64,000 nucleotides of DNA from Marinobacter nauticus (GCF_003634635.1 NZ_RBJB01000003.1:248001-312000); one strand, 5' to 3'. Numbered from the stretch's first letter, positions 16,719 to 25,903 are shown. Notes: a model not told the origin generated them from the letters alone. Numbers and translations are program-made.

Positions 16719-17813
16719 ATGCTCATCCATCGCAGAACCCTGATCAAAGCCACCGTCGCCGGAGGTATGGCCGCCACCTTCACCGGCTGCTCGTTGCTCC
16801 CCCGCAAAACCGGCCCACAGCCCGAACGCTATGCCGGCGCGGTTGGCCTGCCGGATGGACGCTTTGGCGTGAGTGCCTTTGATCGATCCGGCAACGTTCA
16901 GTGGCAGGCGCCGGTAGACACCCGATGCCACAGCGGCTGTAACCGGCCCGGCCGAAAAGATACTCTGTTTTTTGAGCGCCGACCGGGCTGGTCGTTCTAT
17001 GTTTTCGATGCAGAAACCGGGCAACGCAGACACCGCATTATGGCCCCGGAAGGCGAACACTTTGTCGGCCACGGCGTGTTCTCACCTGATGGCCGGTGGC
17101 TTTACGCCACGGCCAGCCGCTACCAGCCCGGCGAAGGCATTGTCGCCGTCTACGATGCCGAGCAGGACTATAAACGGGTGGACACCTTTGAACTGGCCGG
17201 CATCGGGCCCCATGAGCTTACCCTGCATCCTGACGGCAACACTCTGGTCATCGGCCTGGGCGGCATTCTGACTCACCCTGATTACGACCGCATCAAACTC
17301 AATCTGGATACCATGCAACCCGCCCTGATTCTGATGGATCGCCGGTCCGGCCAGATCGTTGGCCGCTTCGCCCCTGCCCACCACCAGCAGAGCTCCCGCC
17401 ACGTCAGCGTCAGTACCGAAGGCAAAGTCTATGTTGCCTACCAGTACCAGGGACCGCTCTACGAGCGACCTCCGCTGCTGGCGCGCATAGAAGATGGGCA
17501 ACTCCGGGAATATCGCTTTGACCCGGAAACCCAGGCCGCTCTCGGCAACTACATCGCCAGCGTGGTGGCCCATCCTGAAAACGACCTGATCGCCGCCGCT
17601 TCCCCCGTGGGCGGCACCGCTATTGTCTTCCGCGGCAAGACCGGGGAGCTGGTTGCCAAAGCCCGCATCACTGACTGCGCCGGCATTCAGACTCTGGCAG
17701 GAGGCGATTTCCTGGTGTCCTCGGGACAGGGCCGACTGGTGCAACTGAGCGCCGGACAAGCTGCGAAAGACATCGCGCGGCTACCGGTACAGTGGGACCA
17801 CCACCTTGTTTGA
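16719..17813 (+). CDS. DUF1513 family periplasmic beta-propeller protein
   Basis: 364 residues. The N-terminus HRRTLIKATVAGGMAATFTGCS carries a twin-arginine pair and a possible lipobox TGC. The body has propeller-like repeats, with blades marked by HGVFSPDGRWLYAT, GPHELTLHPDGNTLVIGLGG, SSRHVSVSTEGKVYVAYQ and SVVAHPENDLIAAASPVGG. It starts 12 bp after the second imelysin, completing the operon. Export by Tat would imply folding before transport. Role unknown; DUF1513 genes regularly accompany imelysin/DUF1111 pairs. Confidence 0.88.
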   Translation: MLIHRRTLIKATVAGGMAATFTGCSLLPRKTGPQPERYAGAVGLPDGRFGVSAFDRSGNVQWQAPVDTRCHSGCNRPGRKDTLFFERRPGWSFYVFDAETGQRRHRIMAPEGEHFVGHGVFSPDGRWLYATASRYQPGEGIVAVYDAEQDYKRVDTFELAGIGPHELTLHPDGNTLVIGLGGILTHPDYDRIKLNLDTMQPALILMDRRSGQIVGRFAPAHHQQSSRHVSVSTEGKVYVAYQYQGPLYERPPLLARIEDGQLREYRFDPETQAALGNYIASVVAHPENDLIAAASPVGGTAIVFRGKTGELVAKARITDCAGIQTLAGGDFLVSSGQGRLVQLSAGQAAKDIARLPVQWDHHLV

Positions 17814-17894
17814 CGCGCACTGGCTGATCCTCCGGCTTAAGCACACCCGAGCTAACTGGTATGCTTGGCAAACATTTTTCTGGAGGACGGCCCT

Positions 17895-19208
17895 TTGCCA
17901 GCAACCAAACCCAACACCATCGACCAGCTCTACGGACTGATTGCCAACGAAGAGGACGCACGGGTCTGTAAAGACATCCCGGAGGAAGCCTGTCTGGAAG
18001 TACCCCGAAACTTCTTCCTGATTCTGTTCAGCAATGTGCTCACCAAACTTGGAGACTTGCTGATCAGCCCCAAGACCGTGCTGGCCTGGCTGATGAGTGC
18101 CGTTGGCGCACCGGCTCTGGTAGCCTGGTTGGTGCCTATCCGGGAATCCGGCTCCATGGTGCCGCAGATGGTGATCGCCGCCTGGGTGCGTCGCAAGGCG
18201 ATGCGCAAATGGTTCTGGACCCTGGGCAGTTTCGGGCAGGCCGTCAGCGTGGCTGCGATGGCGGCAAGCGTGTGGTTTCTTGAAGGCTATGCGGCCGGTG
18301 GCGGCATTGTCGCGGCGCTTATTGTGTTTTCACTGGCCCGGGGATTCTGTTCGGTCTCTATGAAAGACGTTCAGGGCAAATGTATCCCCAAAACCCGCCG
18401 GGGCCGGCTGTCTGGGCTGGCAACCACCATTGGTGGCACCGCCACGGTGGTGCTCACAGGACTGCTGTTCTGGGATCGGGGCGACCCCAGCATTGCCTTT
18501 TACACCACATTGCTGCTCCTGGCAGCTACGCTGTGGGTGATTGCCGGGGTTCTGTTTGCCAATGTGGAAGAGTATGCCGGGGAAACAGGGGGCGGTGGCA
18601 ACGCGATCAACGAGGCTTTTAAAAGTCTGTCGCTGCTACGGGACGATGCGCCCTTCAGGCATTTTGTCATCACTCGTGCACTGCTTTTGTGTTCGGCTCT
18701 GGCGTCTCCCTATTTCGTGGTGCTCGCCCAACAGGAATCCGATATTGGCTGGATGCTGGGCGTCTTTCTGCTCGCCAGCAGTCTGGCCAGCTCCCTGAGC
18801 GCCAGCTTCTGGGGTTGGGCCGCCGACACCTCCAGCCGCCGAGTGATGATTCGGGGTGCCACCATGGCCAGCTCGGTCTGCCTGGTGGTTGGTGTTCTGG
18901 CACTGGTGCTGGGCCCCGGGTTTGGCGGTGCCTGGTTCTATCCGGTGGCGTTTTTTGTGCTGAGTATTGCCCATGCCGGCGTGCGCCTGGGGCGCAAAAC
19001 CTATCTGGTGGATATGGCCGGAGGCAACAAACGGACAGACTACACTGCGGTCAGCAATACCGTTATCGGTGTGTTGCTGCTGGTAACCGGGGGGTTCACA
19101 GCCGCCATTTCCATGATTTCGGACGTGGCGGTGATTCTGGTATTGGGACTGATGGGGCTGGCGGGCATGCTGAGCGCATTACGCCTGGAAGAAGTGACGG
19201 AAGACTGA
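17895..19208 (+). CDS. MFS-type membrane transporter
   Basis: 437 residues with about 12 hydrophobic segments. An N-terminal cytoplasmic stretch of about 40 residues precedes the first helix. The sequence SLARGFCSVSMKDVQGKCIPKTRRGRLSGLATTIGG resembles the loop between helices in major-facilitator permeases. Start assigned to TTG at 17895 because GGAGGA at 17882-17887 lies seven bases before it; the longer reading from a TTG at 17865 would place that site inside the gene. It lies 81 bp after the DUF1513 gene with no terminator between, so it may be co-transcribed with the iron operon. Substrate unknown. Confidence 0.8.
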   Translation: MPATKPNTIDQLYGLIANEEDARVCKDIPEEACLEVPRNFFLILFSNVLTKLGDLLISPKTVLAWLMSAVGAPALVAWLVPIRESGSMVPQMVIAAWVRRKAMRKWFWTLGSFGQAVSVAAMAASVWFLEGYAAGGGIVAALIVFSLARGFCSVSMKDVQGKCIPKTRRGRLSGLATTIGGTATVVLTGLLFWDRGDPSIAFYTTLLLLAATLWVIAGVLFANVEEYAGETGGGGNAINEAFKSLSLLRDDAPFRHFVITRALLLCSALASPYFVVLAQQESDIGWMLGVFLLASSLASSLSASFWGWAADTSSRRVMIRGATMASSVCLVVGVLALVLGPGFGGAWFYPVAFFVLSIAHAGVRLGRKTYLVDMAGGNKRTDYTAVSNTVIGVLLLVTGGFTAAISMISDVAVILVLGLMGLAGMLSALRLEEVTED

Positions 19209-19213
19209 GCCAT

Positions 19214-19239
19214 CAAGACCCCGTTAAATCGGGGTCTTG
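19214..19239. terminator. Bidirectional terminator between convergent genes
   Basis: Ten-bp perfect stem CAAGACCCCG / CGGGGTCTTG with loop TTAAAT. The stop codon of the leftward DUF4870 gene lies in the loop, and its last codons form one arm. Confidence 0.65.
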
Positions 19240-19592
19240 CCATCGTTCAGGGCCAGGGCACCTTTGACAATTCGGTAGATCACCCAGATCGCAATACCCA
19301 GCAGAATAAACCAGCCCACAATCAGCATGGTGGTAATCACCCCGATGACTGTCCACAGCAAACCAATCCAGAAGGTGCGGATCTGCCAGCGGAAATGGGG
19401 CTCTATCCAGGTACCACGGACATCATCCAGTTTGACGTAGTTGATAATCACGCCCACCAGTGCCGTCACCCCCCCCAGAAAAAAAGACAACGCCTGCAGG
19501 ATGTAAACCACCACCGCCAGATTCCTCGCAGAGCTGGGCTCCTGTGATTGCTGGCCGTCAGGTTTTGCGGGGATATACTCGGTTTCGGACAC
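19224..19592 (-). CDS. DUF4870-family membrane protein
   Basis: 122 residues. A polar N-terminus is followed by three hydrophobic segments: LAVVVYILQALSFFLGGVTALVGVI, RTFWIGLLWTVIGVITTMLIV and GWFILLGIAIWVIYRIVKG. The pattern YILQALSFFLGGVTALVGVIINYVKLDDVRGTWIEPHFRWQIRTFW is typical of the small Tic20-like/DUF4870 family. Function unknown. Its 3' end overlaps the terminator shared with the MFS gene. Confidence 0.8.
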   Translation of the reverse strand: MSETEYIPAKPDGQQSQEPSSARNLAVVVYILQALSFFLGGVTALVGVIINYVKLDDVRGTWIEPHFRWQIRTFWIGLLWTVIGVITTMLIVGWFILLGIAIWVIYRIVKGALALNDGKTPI

Positions 19593-19653
19593 AGGAATTC
19601 TCCTTGTTACGTCCCCGGCAGTCTATCACAGCCTTGGCGGGTGCCCAGTGCGA

Positions 19654-21294
19654 TCAATTCCCCGCCGGCCGATACCCAACCCGGAACCCGCCCCAGTGCT
19701 TGCCGTTCACATAGATGGGCACCGACAGATCGTGCATGATTTCACCAGTGTCCCGGCGATAGGTCTGGAGCAGCATACTTTCGGTATGACTCCCGCAGCG
19801 AATGCCAGTGCGGTCATTGAACAGTCGCTTGCTGCGGCTTTTCACCAGGTCCACTTCCGGATTACCACTCGGCGGGTGGGCAAAATCCTTATTATGGGTA
19901 GGCACATAACCGTCCGGCGTGCAGGCGATGGAGAACACAATGGCCTCATGGGATTTCTTGATGGGCTCCTGTATTGCCGGAAACACTTGGTCAGTAAACC
20001 GATCGAAGCTGCTGGAATACTGTTGGGGCTGGGTGTTGGCAATCGGTGTTCGCTTCTTGTCAAACAGCGCCGCTTCACTCAAACGGCCCTCTCGAATTGC
20101 CGCCTCAAACAATTGGCCAATCTGCTGCGCCCCTTCCAGTGCTTTCTCATAAAACGGCCGGTGGTAGCTTTCGCTGCTGTTCAGCGCAAAGGCAGCATTC
20201 GCCTTCTCCGCCAGCTCCATCAACGTGGAAGCCTGGTCCGCCAGCGATGCCACACTGGTATCACTTTCGGATATATGGTCACGGACAGACTCAATAGCCG
20301 AAAACACCTGGGCCAGACTCTGCTCGTTGTTCTGGTCGATCTCGGCAATACGGGCAACCTGCTGCTGAACCCGGTCGGATTGATCCCGAATCTGATCCAG
20401 CTGGCCGCCAACGCTCTCTACAGATGTCAGCCCGTCTTCCACGGTTTTCGCCAGAGATTCAATGCGGGACACAATCTTGGTTGTGTCATTCTGAATTTCG
20501 TCGAGGGTGTCCGCCACTTCACTGGTGGCCTGGGCAGTGCGCCCGGCCAACTGCCGGACTTCATCGGCCACCACCGCAAACCCGCGGCCCTGTTCACCGG
20601 CGCGGGCCGCCTCAATAGCGGCATTCAGTGCCAAAAGATTAGTCTGCTCGGCGATACCCTGAATGGTGGACGTCACGCCCTGGATCTTGCCGGATTTTTC
20701 ATGCAACGCCTGAATCAACCTGAGGTTTTCTTCCGACTGTTGATGCACCAGGCGCACATTTTCAATGGCCGACACCAATGACTGACGCCCCTCCACGCTG
20801 ACTTCGCGATTCTGCAATGCCATGGTGGCGGCGTTGGTGGCCTGTTCCGATGATTCCCGAACCGATTCCGTGATCTGGCCCGCGTAATCGGCCATCTGAG
20901 CGGTTTCTTCCACCTGTCGGTCCAGGCGCTGCTTCACCTGATCCGCCGCAAACGAGACTTCGGCGGCCGAGATGGCATTCTTGTCGGCACTGGCCGAGAG
21001 GGTTTCAACCAGGGCCTTGCCCACACGGGCATCCGCCAGAAGCTGCGCACACTGAGCCCGCAAGGGATGATTGTCAGCCAGGGAGCCATCATTCAGGCCG
21101 TTGATTCCACGCTCTATTGGTTCAAGCACCCGTAAAACCAGATAGCAAGCCGCAGCAGCAAGGCCCACAAGGAGCCCGATTAACAGAGAGGCGGCATCGA
21201 GCCCCATCAACGGAGCCACCAGAATGCAGGCAATACCGAGCGCAACAGCAATGCCCACCCCCCATAAAATTGCAGTGCGATCGAGTAAACCCAT
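19654..21294 (-). CDS. Methyl-accepting chemotaxis protein with C-terminal sensor-like domain
   Basis: 546 residues. Two closely spaced N-terminal helices (about 8-30 and 33-56) with almost no periplasmic loop, a coiled-coil region, and the chemoreceptor hairpin tip [40 protein letters not shown] (about 217-257). The last 150 residues form an additional cytoplasmic domain ([48 protein letters not shown]) that looks like a PAS/Cache-type sensor placed after the signalling domain. It would therefore sense a cytoplasmic or membrane-permeant signal. The upstream region has an inverted repeat at 21387-21402. Confidence 0.92.
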   Translation of the reverse strand: MGLLDRTAILWGVGIAVALGIACILVAPLMGLDAASLLIGLLVGLAAAACYLVLRVLEPIERGINGLNDGSLADNHPLRAQCAQLLADARVGKALVETLSASADKNAISAAEVSFAADQVKQRLDRQVEETAQMADYAGQITESVRESSEQATNAATMALQNREVSVEGRQSLVSAIENVRLVHQQSEENLRLIQALHEKSGKIQGVTSTIQGIAEQTNLLALNAAIEAARAGEQGRGFAVVADEVRQLAGRTAQATSEVADTLDEIQNDTTKIVSRIESLAKTVEDGLTSVESVGGQLDQIRDQSDRVQQQVARIAEIDQNNEQSLAQVFSAIESVRDHISESDTSVASLADQASTLMELAEKANAAFALNSSESYHRPFYEKALEGAQQIGQLFEAAIREGRLSEAALFDKKRTPIANTQPQQYSSSFDRFTDQVFPAIQEPIKKSHEAIVFSIACTPDGYVPTHNKDFAHPPSGNPEVDLVKSRSKRLFNDRTGIRCGSHTESMLLQTYRRDTGEIMHDLSVPIYVNGKHWGGFRVGYRPAGN

Positions 21295-21386
21295 GGTGCC
21301 CTCATCTTTGTCATTGCTAACGCAAGCATGTTGTTATTGCAGGCCATCCCTGAGGTTAAAGAAATGATATAGGTTAATAACTCCTA

Positions 21387-21402
21387 CTTTAGTGGACTAA
21401 AG
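21387..21402. promoter_or_regulatory. Inverted repeat upstream of the chemoreceptor gene
   Basis: CTTTAGT and ACTAAAG are perfect 7-bp arms around GG, about 95 bp upstream of the chemoreceptor start codon. It could be an operator; no known regulator motif is recognised. Confidence 0.3.
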
Positions 21403-21467
21403 ATACCACTATTGCAGGGCCCAAGGAGTTTATCGGCATCTGGAAGGAAACCTGAAATACAGAAGAG

Positions 21468-21503
21468 AAAAGCCCGGGCGGAACGAGTCCGCCCGGGCTT
21501 TTT
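21468..21503 (-). terminator. Rho-independent terminator of phoX
   Basis: A 15-bp GC-rich perfect stem (left arm from 21468, right arm to 21503, loop ACGAG) flanked by A and T runs, 28 bp after the phoX stop codon on the minus strand. Confidence 0.85.
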
Positions 21504-21531
21504 GGCAGCGCCTGACAACCGTTATGGCTGA

Positions 21532-23547
21532 TCAGGCACCGATAACGCCACCATCGTTGCGGGTTACGATAACCGTTGCATCACGCGGACGCGGATCGTT
21601 AGCATCCGGCCAGTTTGCTTCCGGGTGCTGGATATTGACGAACATGGTCTTCACATCCGGTGTGGAGACAACGCCTGTAACCTCACAGCCAACCGGCCCA
21701 ACGAAGAAACGCTTGATCTCGCGGGTTTCCGGGTTGGCCGCCAGCATCATGTTGTTCTGATAAGGTGCTGCATCGGAGCCGTCGGTCTGAATCCAGAGGC
21801 GGCCGTTATAATCGAACCAGAGGCCATCCGGACTGTTGAAGATGTTGTCATCAGTCAGAGATACGATAACCTGGTCGTCAACCACGGTTTCCGTGCCCTG
21901 CTCACCGGCGAACACGAAGATATCCCAGTCAAAGCTGGTTGCAGTGTGATCGTTGCCGTCTTCGCTCCAGCGAATAATATGACCGGTGCGGTTGTTGGCA
22001 TTCGGGTTTGCCGCGTTAACCTGCTCCTCCGTCCGGCGGGAGTTATTGGTCAGCGTAAAGTAAACCTGACCGGAATTCGGATCTACAGCCCCCCACTCCG
22101 GGCGATCCATCGGGGTCGCACCTGCGATGTCGGCAGCCAGGCGAGTGTTCAACAAAACATCAGCCTGATTCTCAAAACCATCAAACTGAACGTTGCCAAC
22201 CATTTCGCCCTGGGCCGCAGCCACTTTGGCAGCAAAATCCGCATCGTTCAGATCCAGCGCCAGCCAGTCGCCTGAGCCATCGTCGTTAAAGCGAGCCACG
22301 TAGAGCGTACCCTCGTCCAGGAGGTAGCCACCGGCCGTTGCAGCGTAGTAGGGCTTTGAGGAGACAAATTTGTAGATGTACTCGAAACGGGAATCATCAC
22401 CGGAATAACATACGACCGGCTCACCTTCCTTAACCGGCGCAAAAATCACACCCTCGTGACCAAAGCGGCCCAGCGCAGTTCGCTTCTGTGGTTTGCTCTC
22501 TGGAGTAAACGGATCAATTTCCACCATGAAACCGTAGGTATTGGCCTCATTCCGGTAATCATCCGCCGCCGACGCACCCGTCGGGGTAACATCAAAGCGC
22601 ACGTATTGATCCGCACCGCTGTCAGCCAACTCCCAGTCGTAGCGGCTTGAATCGCCGACGCCATGGCGGGTCTGCTCCCGGGGCTGCGTTGCATCGCTAT
22701 TAGCGAAGTACCCGTGCCAGTTTTCCTCAGCCGCAAGGTAAGTTCCCCACGGCGTCGGGCCCATCGCGCAGTTGTTCAGAGTACCGCGGGTTTCCGTTGC
22801 ATCCGGACTGTATTTGGTGACCAGTTTGTCGTAACCACGCACCGGACCACGGATATCCATTTCGGTATTACCCGTAACCCGGCGATTAAACGGACTCCCG
22901 AAAACAATATCCCACTTGCCGTTGTTGTCGCGTTTGATATGAACCACAGACACACCGTGCGCGGCGATTTCCTTGCGCACTTCATCGGCCGGACGCATAC
23001 CGTTGATGTAGGTAGCCCCGTTGGCATGCAAAGCGCCTTGATTGATGTACTCATGGTTCATCACCAACAGACCTTCGCTGGAGCTGTTGCCACCGGCTTT
23101 CAGGTCAATCGGGAAAAAGTGCACACCGTCATGATGCATGCCCATTTGCTGCTCTTGCTCTTCTCCGGTATTGGTGCCATCCGGCTTATAGGCCGGGTAA
23201 GACCCGGTAATTGGCGTGCCCCAGGGAAGAAACGCTTCAGAGGAGTATCCCTCGGGAACAACGACCTGATTCGCGGTTGAAGTAGGGACAGCCTTGAAAC
23301 CCAGTTCAGTGGTGGATGTGTTTCCACCGGTAGTACCGCCATCGTTGTCACTATCACTGTCACTGCCACAACCGGCAAGCCCCAACCCCATAACGCTGGC
23401 CAGAGCGGCGCCTACGCTACCTTTCATGACGGTACGACGCTGCATTCTGGCAGACAGTACCTGATGGAACGGGGTGTTTTCGGAATGATTGACGACTGGC
23501 TCGTAGTTCGGGTCCAGGTAATTGGGATCAAGATCGTGCTTGGCCAT
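21532..23547 (-). CDS. phoX: PhoX-family alkaline phosphatase (DUF839), Tat-exported
   Basis: 671 residues. A long polar N-terminus leads to the twin-arginine motif RRTVMKG (37-43) and a hydrophobic stretch ending in LGLAGCGSDSD. The body is that of PhoX/DUF839: EGYSSEAFLPWGTPI, MGMHHDGVHFFPI, LLVMNHEYINQGALH, GRFGHEGVIFAP and DGLWFDYNGRLWIQTDG. PhoX enzymes use Fe and Ca to release phosphate from organic esters in the periplasm. A Pho box lies upstream, and a strong terminator follows, so it is probably a single-gene transcript induced by phosphate limitation. Confidence 0.93.
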   Translation of the reverse strand: MAKHDLDPNYLDPNYEPVVNHSENTPFHQVLSARMQRRTVMKGSVGAALASVMGLGLAGCGSDSDSDNDGGTTGGNTSTTELGFKAVPTSTANQVVVPEGYSSEAFLPWGTPITGSYPAYKPDGTNTGEEQEQQMGMHHDGVHFFPIDLKAGGNSSSEGLLVMNHEYINQGALHANGATYINGMRPADEVRKEIAAHGVSVVHIKRDNNGKWDIVFGSPFNRRVTGNTEMDIRGPVRGYDKLVTKYSPDATETRGTLNNCAMGPTPWGTYLAAEENWHGYFANSDATQPREQTRHGVGDSSRYDWELADSGADQYVRFDVTPTGASAADDYRNEANTYGFMVEIDPFTPESKPQKRTALGRFGHEGVIFAPVKEGEPVVCYSGDDSRFEYIYKFVSSKPYYAATAGGYLLDEGTLYVARFNDDGSGDWLALDLNDADFAAKVAAAQGEMVGNVQFDGFENQADVLLNTRLAADIAGATPMDRPEWGAVDPNSGQVYFTLTNNSRRTEEQVNAANPNANNRTGHIIRWSEDGNDHTATSFDWDIFVFAGEQGTETVVDDQVIVSLTDDNIFNSPDGLWFDYNGRLWIQTDGSDAAPYQNNMMLAANPETREIKRFFVGPVGCEVTGVVSTPDVKTMFVNIQHPEANWPDANDPRPRDATVIVTRNDGGVIGA

Positions 23548-23611
23548 GGTTTGCCTCTCTCGGATTGGTGGACAAGTCCTTTATTTCGAGAGGCAAGTGT
23601 CGGCAAGTAAT

Positions 23612-23629
23612 GTGACAGGACGTAAACAG
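23612..23629 (-). promoter_or_regulatory. Pho box (PhoB binding site) upstream of phoX
   Basis: On the minus strand, CTGTTTA-cgtc-CTGTCAC gives two 7-mers with 11-bp spacing. The second matches CTGTCAT at six of seven bases, the first at four. It lies about 65 bp upstream of the phoX start codon, a suitable place for PhoB activation. Confidence 0.6.
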
Positions 23630-23683
23630 ATTTAAGTCAGAGTGTTGAACGTTCGATGACAACCGGTGAGGCAGAAACAGAAA

Positions 23684-23701
23684 CGGGGCCCAAAGGCCCC
23701 G
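23684..23701 (-). terminator. Probable terminator after the acidic lipoprotein gene
   Basis: Seven-bp stem CGGGGCC / GGCCCCG with loop TTTG on the minus strand, followed by TTTCTGTTTC. It lies 25 bp after the stop codon. The T-run is interrupted. Confidence 0.55.
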
Positions 23702-23726
23702 CAACCGCGCGACTCAACTCAGGTGA

Positions 23727-24041
23727 TCACTGAGTCATTTCGTCATAGCCTTCTTCCATGGAGTCAGCTGCTTCTTCCATGGAGTCGCCAGCTTCATCGG
23801 CGGCTTCTTCAATCTCGTCGCCGGCGTTTTCTGCGCCTTCCTGCATTTCACCAATCACGCCTTCATCCTGGCCAGTGGCTTCTTCCCAGGTTTCTTCGGT
23901 GGCGTTCGCGGCGTCATCCATCATTTCCTCGGCATTTTCACCCGCTTCTTCAAAATCCGCGCCTTCATCGCTCTCGGAGCTACAGGCAGAAAGTCCAAGC
24001 GTGGCAACCAGTGCGAGTGCGCTCAAGGTAAACTTGTTCAT
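23727..24041 (-). CDS. Small, very acidic lipoprotein
   Basis: 104 residues. Lipoprotein signal MNKFTLSALALVATLGLSAC (Cys20). The mature part is almost entirely Glu, Asp, Ala, Gly and Met in loosely repeated units (for example EEAADEAGDSMEEAADSMEEG), predicted as one long amphipathic acidic helix. No family recognised. Comparable to small acidic or entericidin-like lipoproteins only in size and composition; it may bind cations or act in the periplasm as a spacer (inference). Confidence 0.75.
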   Translation of the reverse strand: MNKFTLSALALVATLGLSACSSESDEGADFEEAGENAEEMMDDAANATEETWEEATGQDEGVIGEMQEGAENAGDEIEEAADEAGDSMEEAADSMEEGYDEMTQ

Positions 24042-24120
24042 AACATGTCCCTCTGTCGGTATATGTGTACAACGCCAACAGAGTAGAGGCAGCCGGTGGT
24101 CAATATCAATTACCGGGCGA

Positions 24121-24372
24121 TTACCCTTTCGTTAACCGCTCACCGTCGATCATGATGATGTGGTCCGCTGAGACCACCTGTCCTTTTCCCAGCACCACGA
24201 AATCCCGCCCGGCCCGGCTAAGCACTTCCCGGATAACGCCGTGAACCACGCAGACCTGTCCATTCGGGTCCTGATAGATGATTTCCGCCAGTTTCATGGC
24301 GCGCGCGTATTCCTGGAGCCGTTGTTGCAACGTCCAGGACATAGTAGCCGGAGATGGATTGGTGGCACTCAT
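24121..24372 (-). CDS. Small conserved protein, possibly Rof-like (Sm-type barrel)
   Basis: 83 residues. Start at 24372 chosen because GGAAG sits six bases before it; the frame is open much further upstream but that part has no protein-like character. After an N-terminal helix (SWTLQQRLQEYARAMKLAEI), short strands follow: QVCVVHGVIREVLSRAGRDFVVLGKGQVVSADHIIMIDGE. This suggests a small beta barrel like the Rho-binding antiterminator Rof. That similarity is structural guesswork; function is not established. It is divergent from alkB. Confidence 0.6.
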   Translation of the reverse strand: MSATNPSPATMSWTLQQRLQEYARAMKLAEIIYQDPNGQVCVVHGVIREVLSRAGRDFVVLGKGQVVSADHIIMIDGERLTKG

Positions 24373-24554
24373 TCGACGCTTCCCTGTTTTTTTTTGTTTC
24401 CAGAAGTCTGGACCACAAGCTCTGGATTCGCCAGCTGGAGCCTGATTGTCATTAGAGGCCAGTTCGCTTAGCCAGACTCTCTTACTTGTTGTATTGCCAG
24501 ATTGTCCGACATAAATTGAACAAACAAACACAACGAGTTCCACGGAGAGCCCAT

Positions 24555-25856
24555 ATGAACGCCAAAGTGAAATCCTCGCTCGACACGCACCAGGTCGCCG
24601 CGCCCCGGAAAACCGGGGCATCGGATTCAAAAGACACCGCCACCAAGGCCGAGACCTGGAAAGATCCCAAGCGCTACATGTGGCTGTTGGGGCCTGCGCT
24701 TCCAGGCATTGGCCTTGCCGCTCTGACTGGCTATGCCCTGGCCCCGAAACGACTGAAGGCTCTGGCCTGGACCGGGCCGGCACTGGTGCACGGCATTATT
24801 CCGGCACTGGACCGGGCGATCGGTGAAGATAAGAGCAATCCCCCTGAATCGGCGGTAAAGACCCTGGAGCGGGACAAGTATTACGACCGTATTGTGAAGG
24901 CGTTTATCCCCACCCAGTACGCCATGACCTTCATGGGCGCCTGGCTGGCCAGCCGGAAAAACACACCACTCGAGGACAAGATCGGCCTGACCCTGACCGT
25001 AGGCGCCATCAACGGGGTAGGCATCAACACCGCCCATGAACTGGGCCATAAGTCCAATAAACTGAACAAACTGATGGCCATGGCCGCCTTGGCTCCCACC
25101 GCCTACACCCACTTTGTGGTGGAACATAATTTTGGTCATCACAAGCGGGTAGCCACACCGGAGGACCCCGCCAGCAGCCGAATGGGCGAGAGTTTCTGGA
25201 AGTTCCTGCCCCGAACCGTGTTCGGCGGCATCAAGTCGTCGGTCAAGATCGAAAAGGCTCGGCTGGAACGCAAGGGTAAGAGCTTCTGGAGTCTTGATAA
25301 CGAACTGCTACAGGGTTGGGCCATGACGGCCGGGTTCTTTGGCGCCACGACGCTGGTCTGTGGCCCGAGGGCGGTGCCGTTCCTGGCAGCGCAGGCGGTT
25401 TATGGCGCGAGTCTGTTGGAGAGTGTGAATTACATCGAGCACTATGGTCTGTTGCGGCAGAAGGACAAGAATGGCAAGTATGAGCGCACGAAGCCGGAGC
25501 ACAGTTGGAACAGCAATCACATTGTGACCAACCTGTTCCTGTATCAGTTGCAACGGCATTCTGACCACCACGCCCATCCGACCCGGAGTTTCCAGGCCTT
25601 GCGCCATTTTGAAAAGGCGCCCCAGTTGCCGGGAGGGTACGCATCGATGCTGTTGCCGGCCTACCTGCCCCAGTGGTGGTACGAGACGATGGATAAGCGG
25701 GTAATTGACCACTATGAAGGGGATCTGTCGAAGATTAACTGGGACCCTGATCGCAAGGAGGAGTTGATGGCCAAGTATGCGGACTATGCTGCGAAAGTGG
25801 CAGCGGAGGCTGCGGCTCGGCGGGCTGGCTCTTCTTCTGAGTCTGAGGCTGCCTGA
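24555..25856 (+). CDS. alkB: Alkane 1-monooxygenase AlkB
   Basis: 433 residues. Integral-membrane di-iron hydroxylase that oxidises medium-chain n-alkanes to 1-alkanols using rubredoxin electrons. The histidine boxes are present: HELGHK (161-166), EHNFGHHKRV (190-199), LQRHSDHHAHP (333-343) and the AlkB signature NYIEHYGLLR around His296. Membrane segments lie near 45-75, 115-150 and 255-290. Start at 24555 chosen from GGAGAG at 24544-24549; the frame reads upstream to a TTG at 24486 with no ribosome site. The C-terminus is an Ala/Ser-rich tail. No rubredoxin or rubredoxin reductase gene is adjacent. A cloverleaf repeat lies 47 bp after the stop codon. Confidence 0.96.
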   Translation: MNAKVKSSLDTHQVAAPRKTGASDSKDTATKAETWKDPKRYMWLLGPALPGIGLAALTGYALAPKRLKALAWTGPALVHGIIPALDRAIGEDKSNPPESAVKTLERDKYYDRIVKAFIPTQYAMTFMGAWLASRKNTPLEDKIGLTLTVGAINGVGINTAHELGHKSNKLNKLMAMAALAPTAYTHFVVEHNFGHHKRVATPEDPASSRMGESFWKFLPRTVFGGIKSSVKIEKARLERKGKSFWSLDNELLQGWAMTAGFFGATTLVCGPRAVPFLAAQAVYGASLLESVNYIEHYGLLRQKDKNGKYERTKPEHSWNSNHIVTNLFLYQLQRHSDHHAHPTRSFQALRHFEKAPQLPGGYASMLLPAYLPQWWYETMDKRVIDHYEGDLSKINWDPDRKEELMAKYADYAAKVAAEAAARRAGSSSESEAA

Positions 25857-25903
25857 TTTCGTGGTTTGATTGCCCGCACCAGCCTGTTGGTTGGGCGCCG
25901 GCT

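Noticed and set aside
21361..21402. Flagellar sigma-28 promoter for the chemoreceptor (TAAA ... CTATATC)
   Set aside because: The -10 half matches GCCGATAA poorly.
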